A stretch of 64,000 nt of DNA from assembly GCA_035532835.1 (NCBI GenBank), contig DATKQG010000009.1, positions 43,188 to 107,187 on the forward strand, written 5' to 3'. This document shows positions 9,036-16,948 of the stretch, in pieces. The DNA is from Candidatus Dormiibacterota bacterium (GTDB taxonomy: Bacteria; Vulcanimicrobiota; Vulcanimicrobiia; Vulcanimicrobiales; Vulcanimicrobiaceae). The notes under the pieces are model-generated. The model saw nothing but the letters and a program-made list of their open reading frames with translations, did not search any database and was not told the origin of the DNA. Each line of letters begins with the position of its first letter. The stretch's first letter is position 1. The translations under genes were made by a program, and so were the position numbers.

Positions 9036-10301
9036 ATGCTAGAGACCAAAGCAAGCTCGCCCATCGCCCAAGCCTTACGGGACGCCCGCGCGCGGACGCT
9101 CGCATACGTCGCGGATCTGCGTGACGAGCAGTACGTCGTCCCCATGCTCGACGTGATCAATCCGGTACTCTGGGAGCTGGGGCACGTCGGCTATTTCGCC
9201 GAGTTTTGGACGCTGCGTCAGTTGCGCGGACGCGCGCCGCTCATCGAGGGCGCCGACCGCCTCTACGATTCCGCCAAAATTCCGCACGACGATCGCTGGA
9301 CGCTTCCACTCCCCACGCGCGAGCGAACGTTCGCGTTTTTGGCGCAGCAACTGGAAGAGATGCTGGAGCGATTACCGGCGACGGATCTTGCCGCAGCCGA
9401 CGCATACCTCCACCAGCTCGCGCTCCATCACGAAGACATGCATGCGGAAGCGTTCGTCTATACGCGCCAGACACTCGGATATCCGCGTCCGGTCATGCCG
9501 TACCGCAGCATCGAACCTGCCGGCGGCCTCGAAGGCGATTGCGCGGTTCCGGGCGGCACGTATCGCATCGGCGCCCGTCCAAGCGACGGATTCGTGTTCG
9601 ACAATGAAAAGTGGGAGCACGACGTTACGCTCGCGGCGTACGCCATCGCGCGCGCGCCGGTAACCAACCGCGAGTACGCGGCGTTCGTTGACGCACGCGG
9701 ATACGAAACGCGGACGTACTGGAGCGATGAAGGCTGGGCGTGGCGCGAACGCGAGGCGGCCGAGCATCCGAAGTATTGGCGCCGTAACGACGGGGCTTGG
9801 GAGCGCTGCCACTTCGATCGCTGGAGCGCGCTACGCCCGAACGAACCCGTCGTGCACGTCAGTCTCTATGAAGCGCAGGCCTATTGCGCTTTCGCGGACC
9901 GGCGGCTGCCCACCGAGGCCGAGTGGGAGGTTGCCGCGACCGGGGGCACCCATCGCCGGTACCCGTGGGGTGAAGCGATGCCGGCGCCCGAGCGATGCAA
10001 TCTCGACGCATGGTACGGCGACGTCGTGGACGTGGGTGCCTTCGAGAGCGGCGAGAGCCCGTTCGGCGCGCGCCAGATGATCGGGAACGTCTGGGAGTGG
10101 ACGTCGAGCGCGTTCGGCCCATACCCGGGGTTCGCTCCGGATCCGTATCGCGAGTATTCCGAGCCGTGGTTCGGCAACCACTACGTCCTGCGCGGCGGCG
10201 CGTGGACCACGCGCGGGCGATTGGTGAGCACGCGGTGGAGAAATTTCTACCGTCCGCAACGCCGCGACATCATTACGGGGTTTCGGACGTGCGCGCGATA
10301 A
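9036..10301 (+). CDS. senA: Selenoneine synthase SenA (EgtB-like non-haem iron enzyme)
   Basis: Start ATG 9036 follows GGGGAAGAG; 421 residues. Residues 1-160 form a DinB-like domain with the three-histidine iron site: His50 in LGHVGYFAEF, and His132 and His136 in HHEDMHAEAF. The spacing is close to EgtB (His51, 134, 138). Residues about 170-420 form the FGE-sulfatase/C-type-lectin domain (PVTNREYAAFVDARGY, LPTEAEWEVAATGG, GNVWEWTSSAFGPYPG, LRGGAWTTR). An EgtB would use gamma-glutamylcysteine; clustering with senB and selD points to SenA, which couples hercynine with the selenosugar. An ergothioneine role cannot be excluded. Confidence 0.85.
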   Translation: MLETKASSPIAQALRDARARTLAYVADLRDEQYVVPMLDVINPVLWELGHVGYFAEFWTLRQLRGRAPLIEGADRLYDSAKIPHDDRWTLPLPTRERTFAFLAQQLEEMLERLPATDLAAADAYLHQLALHHEDMHAEAFVYTRQTLGYPRPVMPYRSIEPAGGLEGDCAVPGGTYRIGARPSDGFVFDNEKWEHDVTLAAYAIARAPVTNREYAAFVDARGYETRTYWSDEGWAWREREAAEHPKYWRRNDGAWERCHFDRWSALRPNEPVVHVSLYEAQAYCAFADRRLPTEAEWEVAATGGTHRRYPWGEAMPAPERCNLDAWYGDVVDVGAFESGESPFGARQMIGNVWEWTSSAFGPYPGFAPDPYREYSEPWFGNHYVLRGGAWTTRGRLVSTRWRNFYRPQRRDIITGFRTCAR

Positions 10302-10353
10302 TAGCACGCCAGCCCATTCCCGCGGCACGAGAGCCGAAAGGACGCTGCATCAC

Positions 10354-11400
10354 GTGACCAAAGCCGATATCCTCCGTTTGACGCACCTCTCCGCTTGCGC
10401 GGGTTGAGCTGCCAAAATGGACGCCGACGTCCTCGCGCAGGTTCTGCGCGGCTTACCACCCATCGACGATCCCAACGTCCTGGTCGGCACATCGACGGCC
10501 GACGACGCAGGCGTCTACCGCGTGAACGAGGCGCTCGCGCTCGTGCAGACGGTCGATTTCTTCACGCCGATCGTCGACGACCCATACACGTTCGGCGCCA
10601 TCGCCGCGGCGAATGCGCTCTCGGATGTCTACGCGATGGGCGGCACGCCGGTCACGGCGCTGGCGATCGTCGGGTTCCCCGAGGATCAGGATCCGGCGGT
10701 TCTGCATGAGATTCTTCGCGGCGGAGCCGAGAAGGCGCGCGAAGCCGGCATCCACGTCATCGGTGGCCACACGGTCAAGGATGCGGAACCGAAATACGGA
10801 CTCTCGGTTACCGGTTTGATCCACCCCGAGCGGATCATCCGCAATTCGAGCGCGCAAGCCGGCGACATCCTCTTTCTCACCAAAGCCATCGGCACCGGAA
10901 TCCTCACGACCGCGCGCCGCCGGGATGCCATCGACGACGCGGCGATGGTGGAAGCGATCGTTTCGATGTCGGCGCTCAATCGCGCGGCCGCCGAGGCGAT
11001 GGACGGCTGCGACGTGCATGCGGCAACCGACGTCACGGGGTTCGGATTGATCGGTCACTTGCGCGAGATGCTCGATGGAGCCGGCGTGGGCGCGGATATC
11101 GATGCCGACGCGATTCCGTTCTTCCAAGGCGTGCTCGCACTCGCCCAGGACGGCGTCGTGCCGGGCGGCACGCGCACGAACCTGAGGCAGGCGCTCGCGA
11201 ACGGCGTAGCGTTCGACGATCGCATCGACGAGAGCCTACGGCTGGTGCTCTGCGACGCGCAGACCTCGGGAGGTTTGCTCGTGGCGGTTGCGGCCGAACA
11301 CGCCGAACGCTACGCGGCTCGCGCACGCGAGCTGGGCGTGGCGATCGTGGCGCGCATCGGCATCACGACCGCCACGACCGGCCTACGCGTTCACGCGTGA
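10354..11400 (+). CDS. selD: Selenide, water dikinase SelD, selenocysteine-containing (in-frame TGA 10405-10407)
   Basis: SelD makes selenophosphate from selenide and ATP. Without read-through the frame seems to start at ATG 10417, but that removes the catalytic loop. Reading from GTG 10354 through TGA at 10405-10407 gives LTHLSACAG-Sec-AAKMDADVL, the conserved SelD active-site motif with Sec18 and Lys21 spaced as Cys17/Lys20 of the E. coli enzyme. The rest is a normal 348-residue SelD: DDAGVY and DFFTPIVDDPYTFG (metal/ATP site), NALSDVYAMGGTP, DVTGFGLIGHL. It follows senA by 52 bases, the position of senC in selenoneine clusters. Its stop overlaps the permease stop by 10 bases at palindrome TCACGCGTGA. 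Confidence 0.93.
10405..10450 (+). promoter_or_regulatory. Sec codon and SECIS-like hairpin in selD
   Basis: UGA at 10405-10407 is followed, after 26 bases, by a perfect 7-bp stem CGCGCAG (10434-10440) / CUGCGCG (10444-10450) closed by the triloop GUU. Bacterial SECIS elements lie just 3' of the UGA inside the coding region, with the apical loop roughly 16-37 bases downstream and a G among the first loop bases. This hairpin meets both conditions (loop at +34, first base G). Confidence 0.75.
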
Positions 11401-12476
11401 AACCCGGGAATCACCGAGACGATCAACCCCGCGAGTAATCCGGCCAGCACCACCGCCCCGGCGGCCATCGCCAGCACGCGTTTCGGAAACGCGCTGCGTA
11501 CGATGTAGAGCGAAGGCAGGCTAATCGCGGGAAGCGTCACGAGCAGCACGGCCGCCGGCGCGACGCCCAGGCCGAAGCCCATTAACGTCTGCACGATCGG
11601 CACCTCGCCCGCCGTTGGAATGACGAAGAGCGTGCCGACGATCGCGAGCGCGATCAGCACCAAGATACTCCCGCCCGCAAGCGTGAGCCCCGGATGGAAG
11701 AGCCACGTGCGCGCGGCGCCGAGCAGCAGCACGATCACGACGTATCCGGGAACGATCGTATAGATCTCCCACCAGAGCAGGCGCAACCAGTCAACGAGAA
11801 GATCGAGCCCGCCCTTGCGCCCATCTTCGATCGGCGCGTCGTCTACTTCCACGTCAACCGGATCTTTGACCAAACGATTCGCCAGCGTCGCCGCGCCGAA
11901 TACCAAAACGATGCCGACTAGCAAACGCACCAACATGAGTTGCCATCCGACGACGGCCGCGATGAACACCATCACCGCCGGATTAAGGGTGGGGCTACCG
12001 AGAAGAACCGCGAGCGCCGAGCCCGCCGATGCGCGCTGTTTGCGAAGGCCCACTGCCAGTGGACCGGTGCAGCACGTTCACATCATCCCGCCGAGCGAGA
12101 GCGTCCCGGCAATGGCGATGGAACGAAAATCTCGCCCGGAGAACAGCTTGTGAATCCAACGGCGCGGAACCAACACTTGAATGGTGGCGCCGAGCACGAG
12201 CGCCAACGCCAGCGCCTGCCAAATCGCGTTATAGTACGCGAGCGCATACTGCCATGCAGCCGCGAAGCTCGCCGCCGGCGGCGCGGCGGACTTGCCCGAA
12301 ACGATCGACGCACCGATCGAATGATGCGTGAGCGCAAGCAGGCTCTTAGCATAATACGGGAGCCACTTCACATAGAGCAAGCCGAGTACGAGCGTGAACG
12401 CGAAGATCGCAAACCCGGCGATCAACCGCCCGTGGTTCACGCCCTCGCGTTCGGTCGCCGTTGAAGTCATCGACAT
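11391..12476 (-). CDS. DUF318/ArsP-type membrane permease with in-frame TGA (putative selenoprotein)
   Basis: The frame from ATG 12476 (RBS GGAGG) meets a single TGA at 12078-12080 and then stays open to 11391: 132 residues, Sec133, 228 more. Residues flanking the TGA read LGGMM-Sec-TCCTGPLAVGLRK, matching the Cys-x-Cys-Cys-x3-Ala-Val-Gly-Leu-Arg signature of predicted permeases (PF03773), with the first Cys replaced. Sequence on both sides is intact and hydrophobic: about eight TM segments, ALALVLGATIQVLVP before and LLGSPTLNPAVMVFIAAVV after. Substrate is unknown; ArsP relatives export organoarsenicals and this family is broadly called permease. Convergent with selD, so transport of a selenium compound is a plausible inference. 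Alternative: a nonsense-mutated pseudogene. Confidence 0.75.
12047..12080 (-). promoter_or_regulatory. Sec codon and SECIS-like hairpin in the permease gene
   Basis: On the minus strand UGA (12080-12078) is followed by 12 bases and then GGUCCACU (12065-12058), loop GGC, and AGUGGGCC (12054-12047). This is an 8-bp stem with one U-G wobble. The spacing is almost that of the E. coli fdhF element (11 bases between UGA and stem), and the loop begins with G. Such a fit directly behind a TGA at a conserved Cys site is hard to explain by chance. Confidence 0.7.
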
Positions 12477-12982
12477 CGAGTACCTCCACGAACAAAGGGT
12501 AGGATATGCATCCCAACCCGTCCGGTTCGCAGAGGGTGGCAGGGGTCCCGCGCCCGTGCGTGTAGCCGTTGGCTGAAGAGCGCTGGCGGGCTACGCCGGG
12601 GAGACTATACAAGGGTCACCAAACGTCCGGGCGCCATGAAAGGGCCGAACGCGCTTTAACGACGCTTTGTCTTCTAATAAGACACAGGATAAAAATTAGG
12701 CCAACCTATAAAACGTAGCCCTTAGTTTGACGGTGTACCGGAATTGGGCCCTGGCCCACTTCTCAGAAGGCCCTCCATCGTTTTCTTTTCGCGGCATTTT
12801 GGAAGCAGCAATCGTCTCCCGCGGCGTGGACCGTCTTTTAGCAAGCACTCAGCTCGCTAGGCCGCGATGTGAGCTCCTGACGATTTCGATGAAGCGCGCG
12901 TTTTCCACTGGATCGTTTCGGGGTGGATCTCATGGGCACCACGGGCATCGCGGCAGCGCAGCCGGTCGCCTCCGCAAACGGT
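12477..12982 (-). other. Non-coding gap (506 bases) upstream of the permease
   Basis: No convincing gene. The half nearest the permease is GC-rich; a TATAGT box (minus strand, 12609-12604) could be a -10 giving a leader of about 120 bases, but no good -35 is seen. The distal half (12650-12730) is AT-rich with short inverted repeats (GGGCC/GGCCC near 12747; CTTCT/AGAAG near 12760). The open frame at 12727-12996 (+) has no protein-like composition and was not called. Confidence 0.4.
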
Positions 12983-14371
12983 CTACGAGGGATTAATTGT
13001 GATCGTCATTTGCGTTGTGCCGGAGCTGGTCGTGTCGGTTGAGGTGCCGCAGAGGTCATCATAGGGGTATCCGTATGCGGCTCCTTGGTTAACACCGGTT
13101 GAATACCCGTAGTTAAATGCTACAGCGTGTAGGGCAGCAGCGAACTGATTCTCATATGGGGCAACCGTTGGGCCGGGGAAGCGGCCGGTACAGACCGGCT
13201 GAACGGTGAGCGGCGCGCCAGGGCTCGGCGCCGAGGCCGGTTGCATCACGCCGCTATTGAGCGCGCCGCTCAACCGGTTGCCAACCGCTGGCCCAAGGGC
13301 TGGATATTGCGTGGACGGCGTGGTGAAGTCACCGAACACGCCGTCCTGCGCGAACATCTGCTCGGTTACCGTTGTTGACGGGTTACTCGCGGCGTACGTC
13401 GCGGGGCTCTTAATCGTCCCCACAAGCGTGCTCGACGTATTCTGCAAGCTGTAAAAGTCGAAGTTCCCGAGTGTATCGACGGTTCCGTACAGCGGGGCGT
13501 TGTATCCCGCGGCCGACAAACTAGCAGCGGTTATCTCCATCCAGGTGCCGCCCTTGTACGCATTCCATGCCGTCATGATGGCGGAATCGAGAAAGGATGG
13601 CGGTGTTAGCGGTGTTAAATGCTGCGGATTCAGGATATGATACGGCATTTCGCCGGTAAGTGGGCTCCACGACGCGCCTAGCCCGTCGACCGACGATTGG
13701 AGCGCCGAAATGGCACCACTCTTTAAGCCGATGGTTTGTGTGCCGCCCGAGCCGGTCGCGCTCACCTCAAGCGCTAAGCCAATGGCATCCACCTGGCTTA
13801 GGTCGAAGTTTATAAGCCCCGGAGCCGCTGATGCATACTCGATGTCGTCGAAGTACACGCCTTGCGATCCATCGTTGTTCCAGGGTGCAGGTGCTGATGG
13901 TCCAGCGCTGGAGCCGGCGGGGACAGTAAAAATCGAGTTGAGCGCCGTTCCACTCGCAACATATATGCGCGCCCCCTTCAACTGAGGCAGGAAGACCGTC
14001 TCCGAATTTCCCGTACCGCCCGACCAGGCGATCGGAATGACCGAAGAACCTCCCGTCAACGGGTATATTGAACCATCGGCCTTGACGCCTTCGTAGGGAG
14101 TGTTGCCCGATCCGTTCTGCTGTCCGTAAATGTACACTCGAATGCTGCTCGACGTGACGGCCGGGTTGTTGTTGACGATCGTCGCAGCGATGGTTCCAGG
14201 CACGCCGGTGGGCTGCGCTGACGGCGAGGCGGAGGGGCTGGCCGACGGGCTGGTCGACGGGCTGGTCGATGGCCCCGGTGCTGGCAACGAAGGAGCTACG
14301 ACGTTTCCTCCGCCGCACCCGGCAATAGCGATTGCAGTAAACGCTAGGATCGGGAAAAGGAAACGCCGCAT
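12983..14371 (-). CDS. GH64-like beta-1,3-glucanase lipoprotein
   Basis: Start ATG 14371 is preceded by GAGGTGAGAG and yields a lipoprotein signal (MRRFLFPILAFTAIAIAGC, lipobox AIAGC, acylated Cys20). A Pro/Ser/Thr linker of PSTSPSASPSA type follows to about residue 60. The body of the 462-residue protein resembles glycoside hydrolase family 64: GARIYVASG, a VYFDDIEYA strand, LSQVDAIGLALEVSATG, and near the end the YGYPYDDLCG element typical of GH64. Inferred role is an envelope-anchored enzyme hydrolysing beta-1,3-glucan, perhaps fungal wall. Composition is AT-richer than neighbours, with a broken transposase just upstream, so transfer is possible. Catalytic acids were not verified. Confidence 0.6.
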   Translation of the reverse strand: MRRFLFPILAFTAIAIAGCGGGNVVAPSLPAPGPSTSPSTSPSASPSASPSAQPTGVPGTIAATIVNNNPAVTSSSIRVYIYGQQNGSGNTPYEGVKADGSIYPLTGGSSVIPIAWSGGTGNSETVFLPQLKGARIYVASGTALNSIFTVPAGSSAGPSAPAPWNNDGSQGVYFDDIEYASAAPGLINFDLSQVDAIGLALEVSATGSGGTQTIGLKSGAISALQSSVDGLGASWSPLTGEMPYHILNPQHLTPLTPPSFLDSAIMTAWNAYKGGTWMEITAASLSAAGYNAPLYGTVDTLGNFDFYSLQNTSSTLVGTIKSPATYAASNPSTTVTEQMFAQDGVFGDFTTPSTQYPALGPAVGNRLSGALNSGVMQPASAPSPGAPLTVQPVCTGRFPGPTVAPYENQFAAALHAVAFNYGYSTGVNQGAAYGYPYDDLCGTSTDTTSSGTTQMTITINPS

Positions 14372-14481
14372 CGCTCTCACCTCATGTGCTCCTACGATTA
14401 GAAGCGCGCACTTCTCAAGAACTGCGAAAGACCCCTGCGGTGTAGTGTAAAGATTAGCTATCGTCCTGGTATGATTTGTAC

Positions 14482-14799
14482 ATGAGCATGCGCGGGCAAA
14501 TGACGTTAGCGACAACCGGGTTCGAGCGGCATTCGAAGGTGACTCGGCGCGAGAAGTTTTTGCGAAAGATGGATCGCATTGTTCCCTGGAAGCGCTTGCG
14601 ACAGATCGTCAAACCGTTCTATTTCAAGGGCGATGGCGTCGGACGCCGCCCCATCGAACTGGAGCGCATGCTCCGTATCTATTTTCTTCAATAGTGGTTC
14701 AACCTCAGCAATCCGGGAGTGGAAGAAGCGCTCTACGACATGCTCTCGATGCGCGCATTCGCGCATATCGATTTGAGCGAAGCCGGTGTGCCCGACTAA
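14482..14799 (+). pseudogene. IS5-family transposase N-terminal remnant with two stops
   Basis: From ATG 14482 the frame reads KVTRREKFLRKMDRIVPW, then RPIELERMLRIYFLQ, TAG (14692-14694), WFNLSNPGVEEALYDMLSMR, AFAHIDLSEAGVPD, TAA (14797-14799). This is the DUF772-type N-terminus of IS5-group transposases. Intact relatives have Gln at the first stop (FLQQWFNLS) and Glu at the second (VPDETT), so each is a single-base nonsense change. The DDE catalytic part is absent. No terminal repeats were found. Confidence 0.85.
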
Positions 14800-14829
14800 A
14801 CGACCGCAGCGACCACGAACGGAGTAGAT

Positions 14830-14850
14830 GATTTCGCACGAAGCGAAATC
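14830..14850. other. Perfect 8-bp inverted repeat downstream of the transposase remnant
   Basis: GATTTCGC (14830-14837) and GCGAAATC (14843-14850) pair around ACGAA. No T-run follows on either strand. It may be a transcription stop between the remnant and the oxidoreductase gene ending at 14921, or a leftover IS end. Confidence 0.35.
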
Positions 14851-14920
14851 CGCGCGCGTCCCCGGAAAACCGGCATAGCCCGCCAGGCTTTTTAGACCAC
14901 TACACGCGGCCGGACAGCCC

Positions 14921-16159
14921 TCAAGCGGTCCAGTCGAGCAATGCGTCCCACTCGGGCTTCGGGTAGTGCTCTTTGGCTTTGATGGCTTCGACGTACTTGC
15001 GTTTGCCGGCGCGATTGCCCTTACCGAGCATCAGGCCGCCGACCAAACGATCCTGCCAGAAGTAGAGCGCGCGATACCACTGCTTCTCCGCGTCGATTTT
15101 GTAGGCGGTCTCGATCTCGGGCTGCAGATCGGGCGAGAGGCCGAATTGCGTGATCGTCTGCCCTTTGAAAAGCAGCGATGAATACTCGGGGACGTCGTGA
15201 TACTTCTGGCTGCCACCCATCATGTTGAGGGCGACGACTTTGCCGTGCGCGCCCGCATTGTTCCACGTGCCCATGCGATAGCGCATCTCCAATATCGGGT
15301 CGAAGAAATCGGCGATGTCGCCGGCGGCATAGATACCCGGTATGCTGGTTTCGAGTTCGTCGTTGCAGACGATGCCGTTCTTGCTCGTTTCGATTCCGGC
15401 CGCTTGCGCTAACTCGACGTTCATGGTGAGGCCGAAGCCGACGCCGTAGCAGTCGGCCTCGATTTCGAGGCCGCTCTTCGTGCGGACTTTGGTTGCCACG
15501 CCGTTCGAGCGGACGAAGCCCTCAACTTCCTCGCCGTAGTGCATGTGGACGCCGTCGGCTTTCGCCGCCGCATCGACGTAAGCGCCCGCAGCTTCGTCGA
15601 GCATGCGATGGAGGAAGCGCGGGCCGCGAATGAGCCAATGCGTCTCGACCTTGCGGGTGGAAAACGCTTCGGCGAGTTCGTAGGCGATGTACGATCCGCC
15701 GATTGCGACCGCGATCTTCGCGGTCTCCAAGTGTTCTGAGATCGCGCGCGTGTCGTCGAGATATTGAAAGTTGAAGAGATTGTGCGCTCCCTCGCTACCT
15801 GGAGCGCCGATCGGGTTCGGACGCCCGCCGGTGGCGATCAACAGGGCGTCGTAGGGATACGAAGCGCCGTTCGCGATAACGACGCGCTCTTCGGGAACGA
15901 TGCGTTCGACCGGCGTGCGCAGTTTGAGCGCGATGCCGTGCTCCTCGTGCCATGCTTCGGTGCGCATCATGACCTTGGCTTCGGGAATCTGTTTGCGCAA
16001 CATGGGCGGTAAGGAGATGCGGTTGTACAGCGGGTAGGGCTCGTCGCCGAAAAGCGTGATCTCGCAGGTGGGATCGTGCTTGCGTAATTGCTCCGCGGCC
16101 GTCGTCCCGGCAAAGCCGTTCCCGACGATCACATATCGGCGGACCTGTGTATCTAGCAC
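14921..16159 (-). CDS. NAD(P)/FAD-dependent oxidoreductase (rubredoxin/nitrite reductase NirB-like type)
   Basis: A 412-residue pyridine nucleotide-disulfide oxidoreductase starting GTG 16159, with AAGGAG upstream. Two Rossmann motifs are visible: YVIVGNGFAGTTAAEQL (FAD, residues 9-25) and IAVAIGGSYIAYELAEAFS (NAD(P), about 148-166). The segment PLYNRISLPPML and the late GIYAAGDIADFFDP, which closes the FAD site, match ferredoxin/rubredoxin reductases and the NirB N-terminal part. The C-terminus (about 340-400) is the small dimer-like domain. No redox-active CxxC is present. The electron partner is unknown; neighbours do not reveal it. Confidence 0.8.
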   Translation of the reverse strand: MLDTQVRRYVIVGNGFAGTTAAEQLRKHDPTCEITLFGDEPYPLYNRISLPPMLRKQIPEAKVMMRTEAWHEEHGIALKLRTPVERIVPEERVVIANGASYPYDALLIATGGRPNPIGAPGSEGAHNLFNFQYLDDTRAISEHLETAKIAVAIGGSYIAYELAEAFSTRKVETHWLIRGPRFLHRMLDEAAGAYVDAAAKADGVHMHYGEEVEGFVRSNGVATKVRTKSGLEIEADCYGVGFGLTMNVELAQAAGIETSKNGIVCNDELETSIPGIYAAGDIADFFDPILEMRYRMGTWNNAGAHGKVVALNMMGGSQKYHDVPEYSSLLFKGQTITQFGLSPDLQPEIETAYKIDAEKQWYRALYFWQDRLVGGLMLGKGNRAGKRKYVEAIKAKEHYPKPEWDALLDWTA

Positions 16160-16215
16160 CGCGGGCTCCTTTTCGCATACGATATGCGAGGCTCATTCGT
16201 TATGCTCGTTAGGTA

Positions 16216-16232
16216 GGCGGGATTCGCCCGCC
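16216..16232. other. Inverted repeat upstream of the 16270 gene
   Basis: GGCGGG (16216-16221) and CCCGCC (16227-16232) pair around ATTCG. It lies between the divergent starts at 16159 and about 16255-16336, so it may be an operator or a leader hairpin. A strong AGGAGGG follows at 16244-16250. Confidence 0.3.
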
Positions 16233-16269
16233 GGCCCTGCAACAGGAGGGTATTCTGGACGTTCGGCTC

Positions 16270-16599
16270 GTGCAGCTCATGGCCTCATTCATCGGCGCGC
16301 GCAATCAATACACGCTGGTCAGGCTGGAGTTTGCCATGAAGTACGCCGAAGTTCCCGCGCCGCCGCCGATCGCCCGCCTCGGCGAGCCCTCCGAACGCGC
16401 TCTCTCGCAAGAATGGCCGGCGATCGAGGAGCAGCTCGAAAAGGCGCTGGCCTACGCGAAACGATTGGAGCGCGAGCGCGGTAAGAAGTTCGTAAACGAC
16501 CCGGCTACCCAATGGCTCCTGCGGAGCGTGCGCGAAATGGACCAACTCAACCGCGCGATCCGCTGGGTGCTCACCGTCACCCAAAGCGAGGATGTATGA
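16270..16599 (+). CDS. Uncharacterised small protein, coupled to the phasin-like gene
   Basis: The start is uncertain. A strong AGGAGGG (16244-16250) sits 4 bases before an in-frame CTG at 16255. A GTG at 16270 and an ATG at 16336 (MKYAEVPAPPP) are the next options; I list 16270. The C-terminal 60 residues are helical and charged (EEQLEKALAYAKRLERERG, then LLRSVREMDQLNRAIRWVL). The stop overlaps the next ATG (ATGA, 16596-16599). I do not recognise a family. Its role is probably linked to the following coil protein. Confidence 0.55.
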   Translation: MQLMASFIGARNQYTLVRLEFAMKYAEVPAPPPIARLGEPSERALSQEWPAIEEQLEKALAYAKRLERERGKKFVNDPATQWLLRSVREMDQLNRAIRWVLTVTQSEDV

Positions 16600-16943
16600 A
16601 CGACGACGTCATGCGTAAGGTCATGGAACAAGCCAAGGACCTGCAGCAAAAAGTGACCGAGGCGATGGCCAAAGGCCAGGAGCAAGCCCAGCCGTATATG
16701 GAGCAGGCCATGAAGCAGGCCGACACGTTGCGCCAGACGCTCCTGACCCAAGCCCGCGATAGTGCCGACAGCACCCACGAGCAGACGAACAAGGCGCTCG
16801 ATCAACTCGATGCTGCGCTCAAATCCGGCAGCGAGGCGCTCAAGGCGCAAGCCAACGCTGCCAAGCCGCTCTTCGACACCTTCTTGCGCAGCGCGCGAGA
16901 AGCCGTCGACCACGTTTCGAAAACGTTCGACAACAAGCCGTAG
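16596..16943 (+). CDS. Phasin-like coiled-coil protein
   Basis: A 115-residue protein with ATG overlapping the previous stop. It is almost wholly amphipathic helix rich in Lys, Gln, Ala and Glu (MRKVMEQAKDLQQKVTEAM, then QADTLRQTLLTQARDSADS), with repeated SGSEALKAQANAAKPLFDT. This is the pattern of phasins, PHA-granule surface proteins, or of generic helical stress proteins. No PHA synthase is in the window, so the granule role is only a possibility. It ends 5 bases from the convergent amidohydrolase. Confidence 0.6.
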   Translation: MNDDVMRKVMEQAKDLQQKVTEAMAKGQEQAQPYMEQAMKQADTLRQTLLTQARDSADSTHEQTNKALDQLDAALKSGSEALKAQANAAKPLFDTFLRSAREAVDHVSKTFDNKP

Positions 16944-16948
16944 CGAGG

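Noticed and set aside
10405..12080. The two internal TGA codons as evidence for genetic code 4 (TGA = Trp).
   Set aside because: Many genes here end in TGA exactly where the next gene starts (thiO/thiS, mqnB/mqnD, glcD/glcE), and the TGA sites in selD and the permease replace Sec/Cys positions, not Trp.
12480..12600. A cobalamin-type riboswitch before the permease.
   Set aside because: A GGGACCCCTGCCACC-like string looked suggestive, but the B12-box core and the expected paired elements could not be built.
12727..12996. An 89-codon open frame on the plus strand.
   Set aside because: Composition is not protein-like, there is no ribosome site, and it runs antisense into the end of the lipoprotein gene.
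14482..14799. Sec or read-through at the stops in the transposase frame.
   Set aside because: The stops are TAG and TAA, replacing Gln and Glu, and the catalytic half is missing; ordinary decay explains it.
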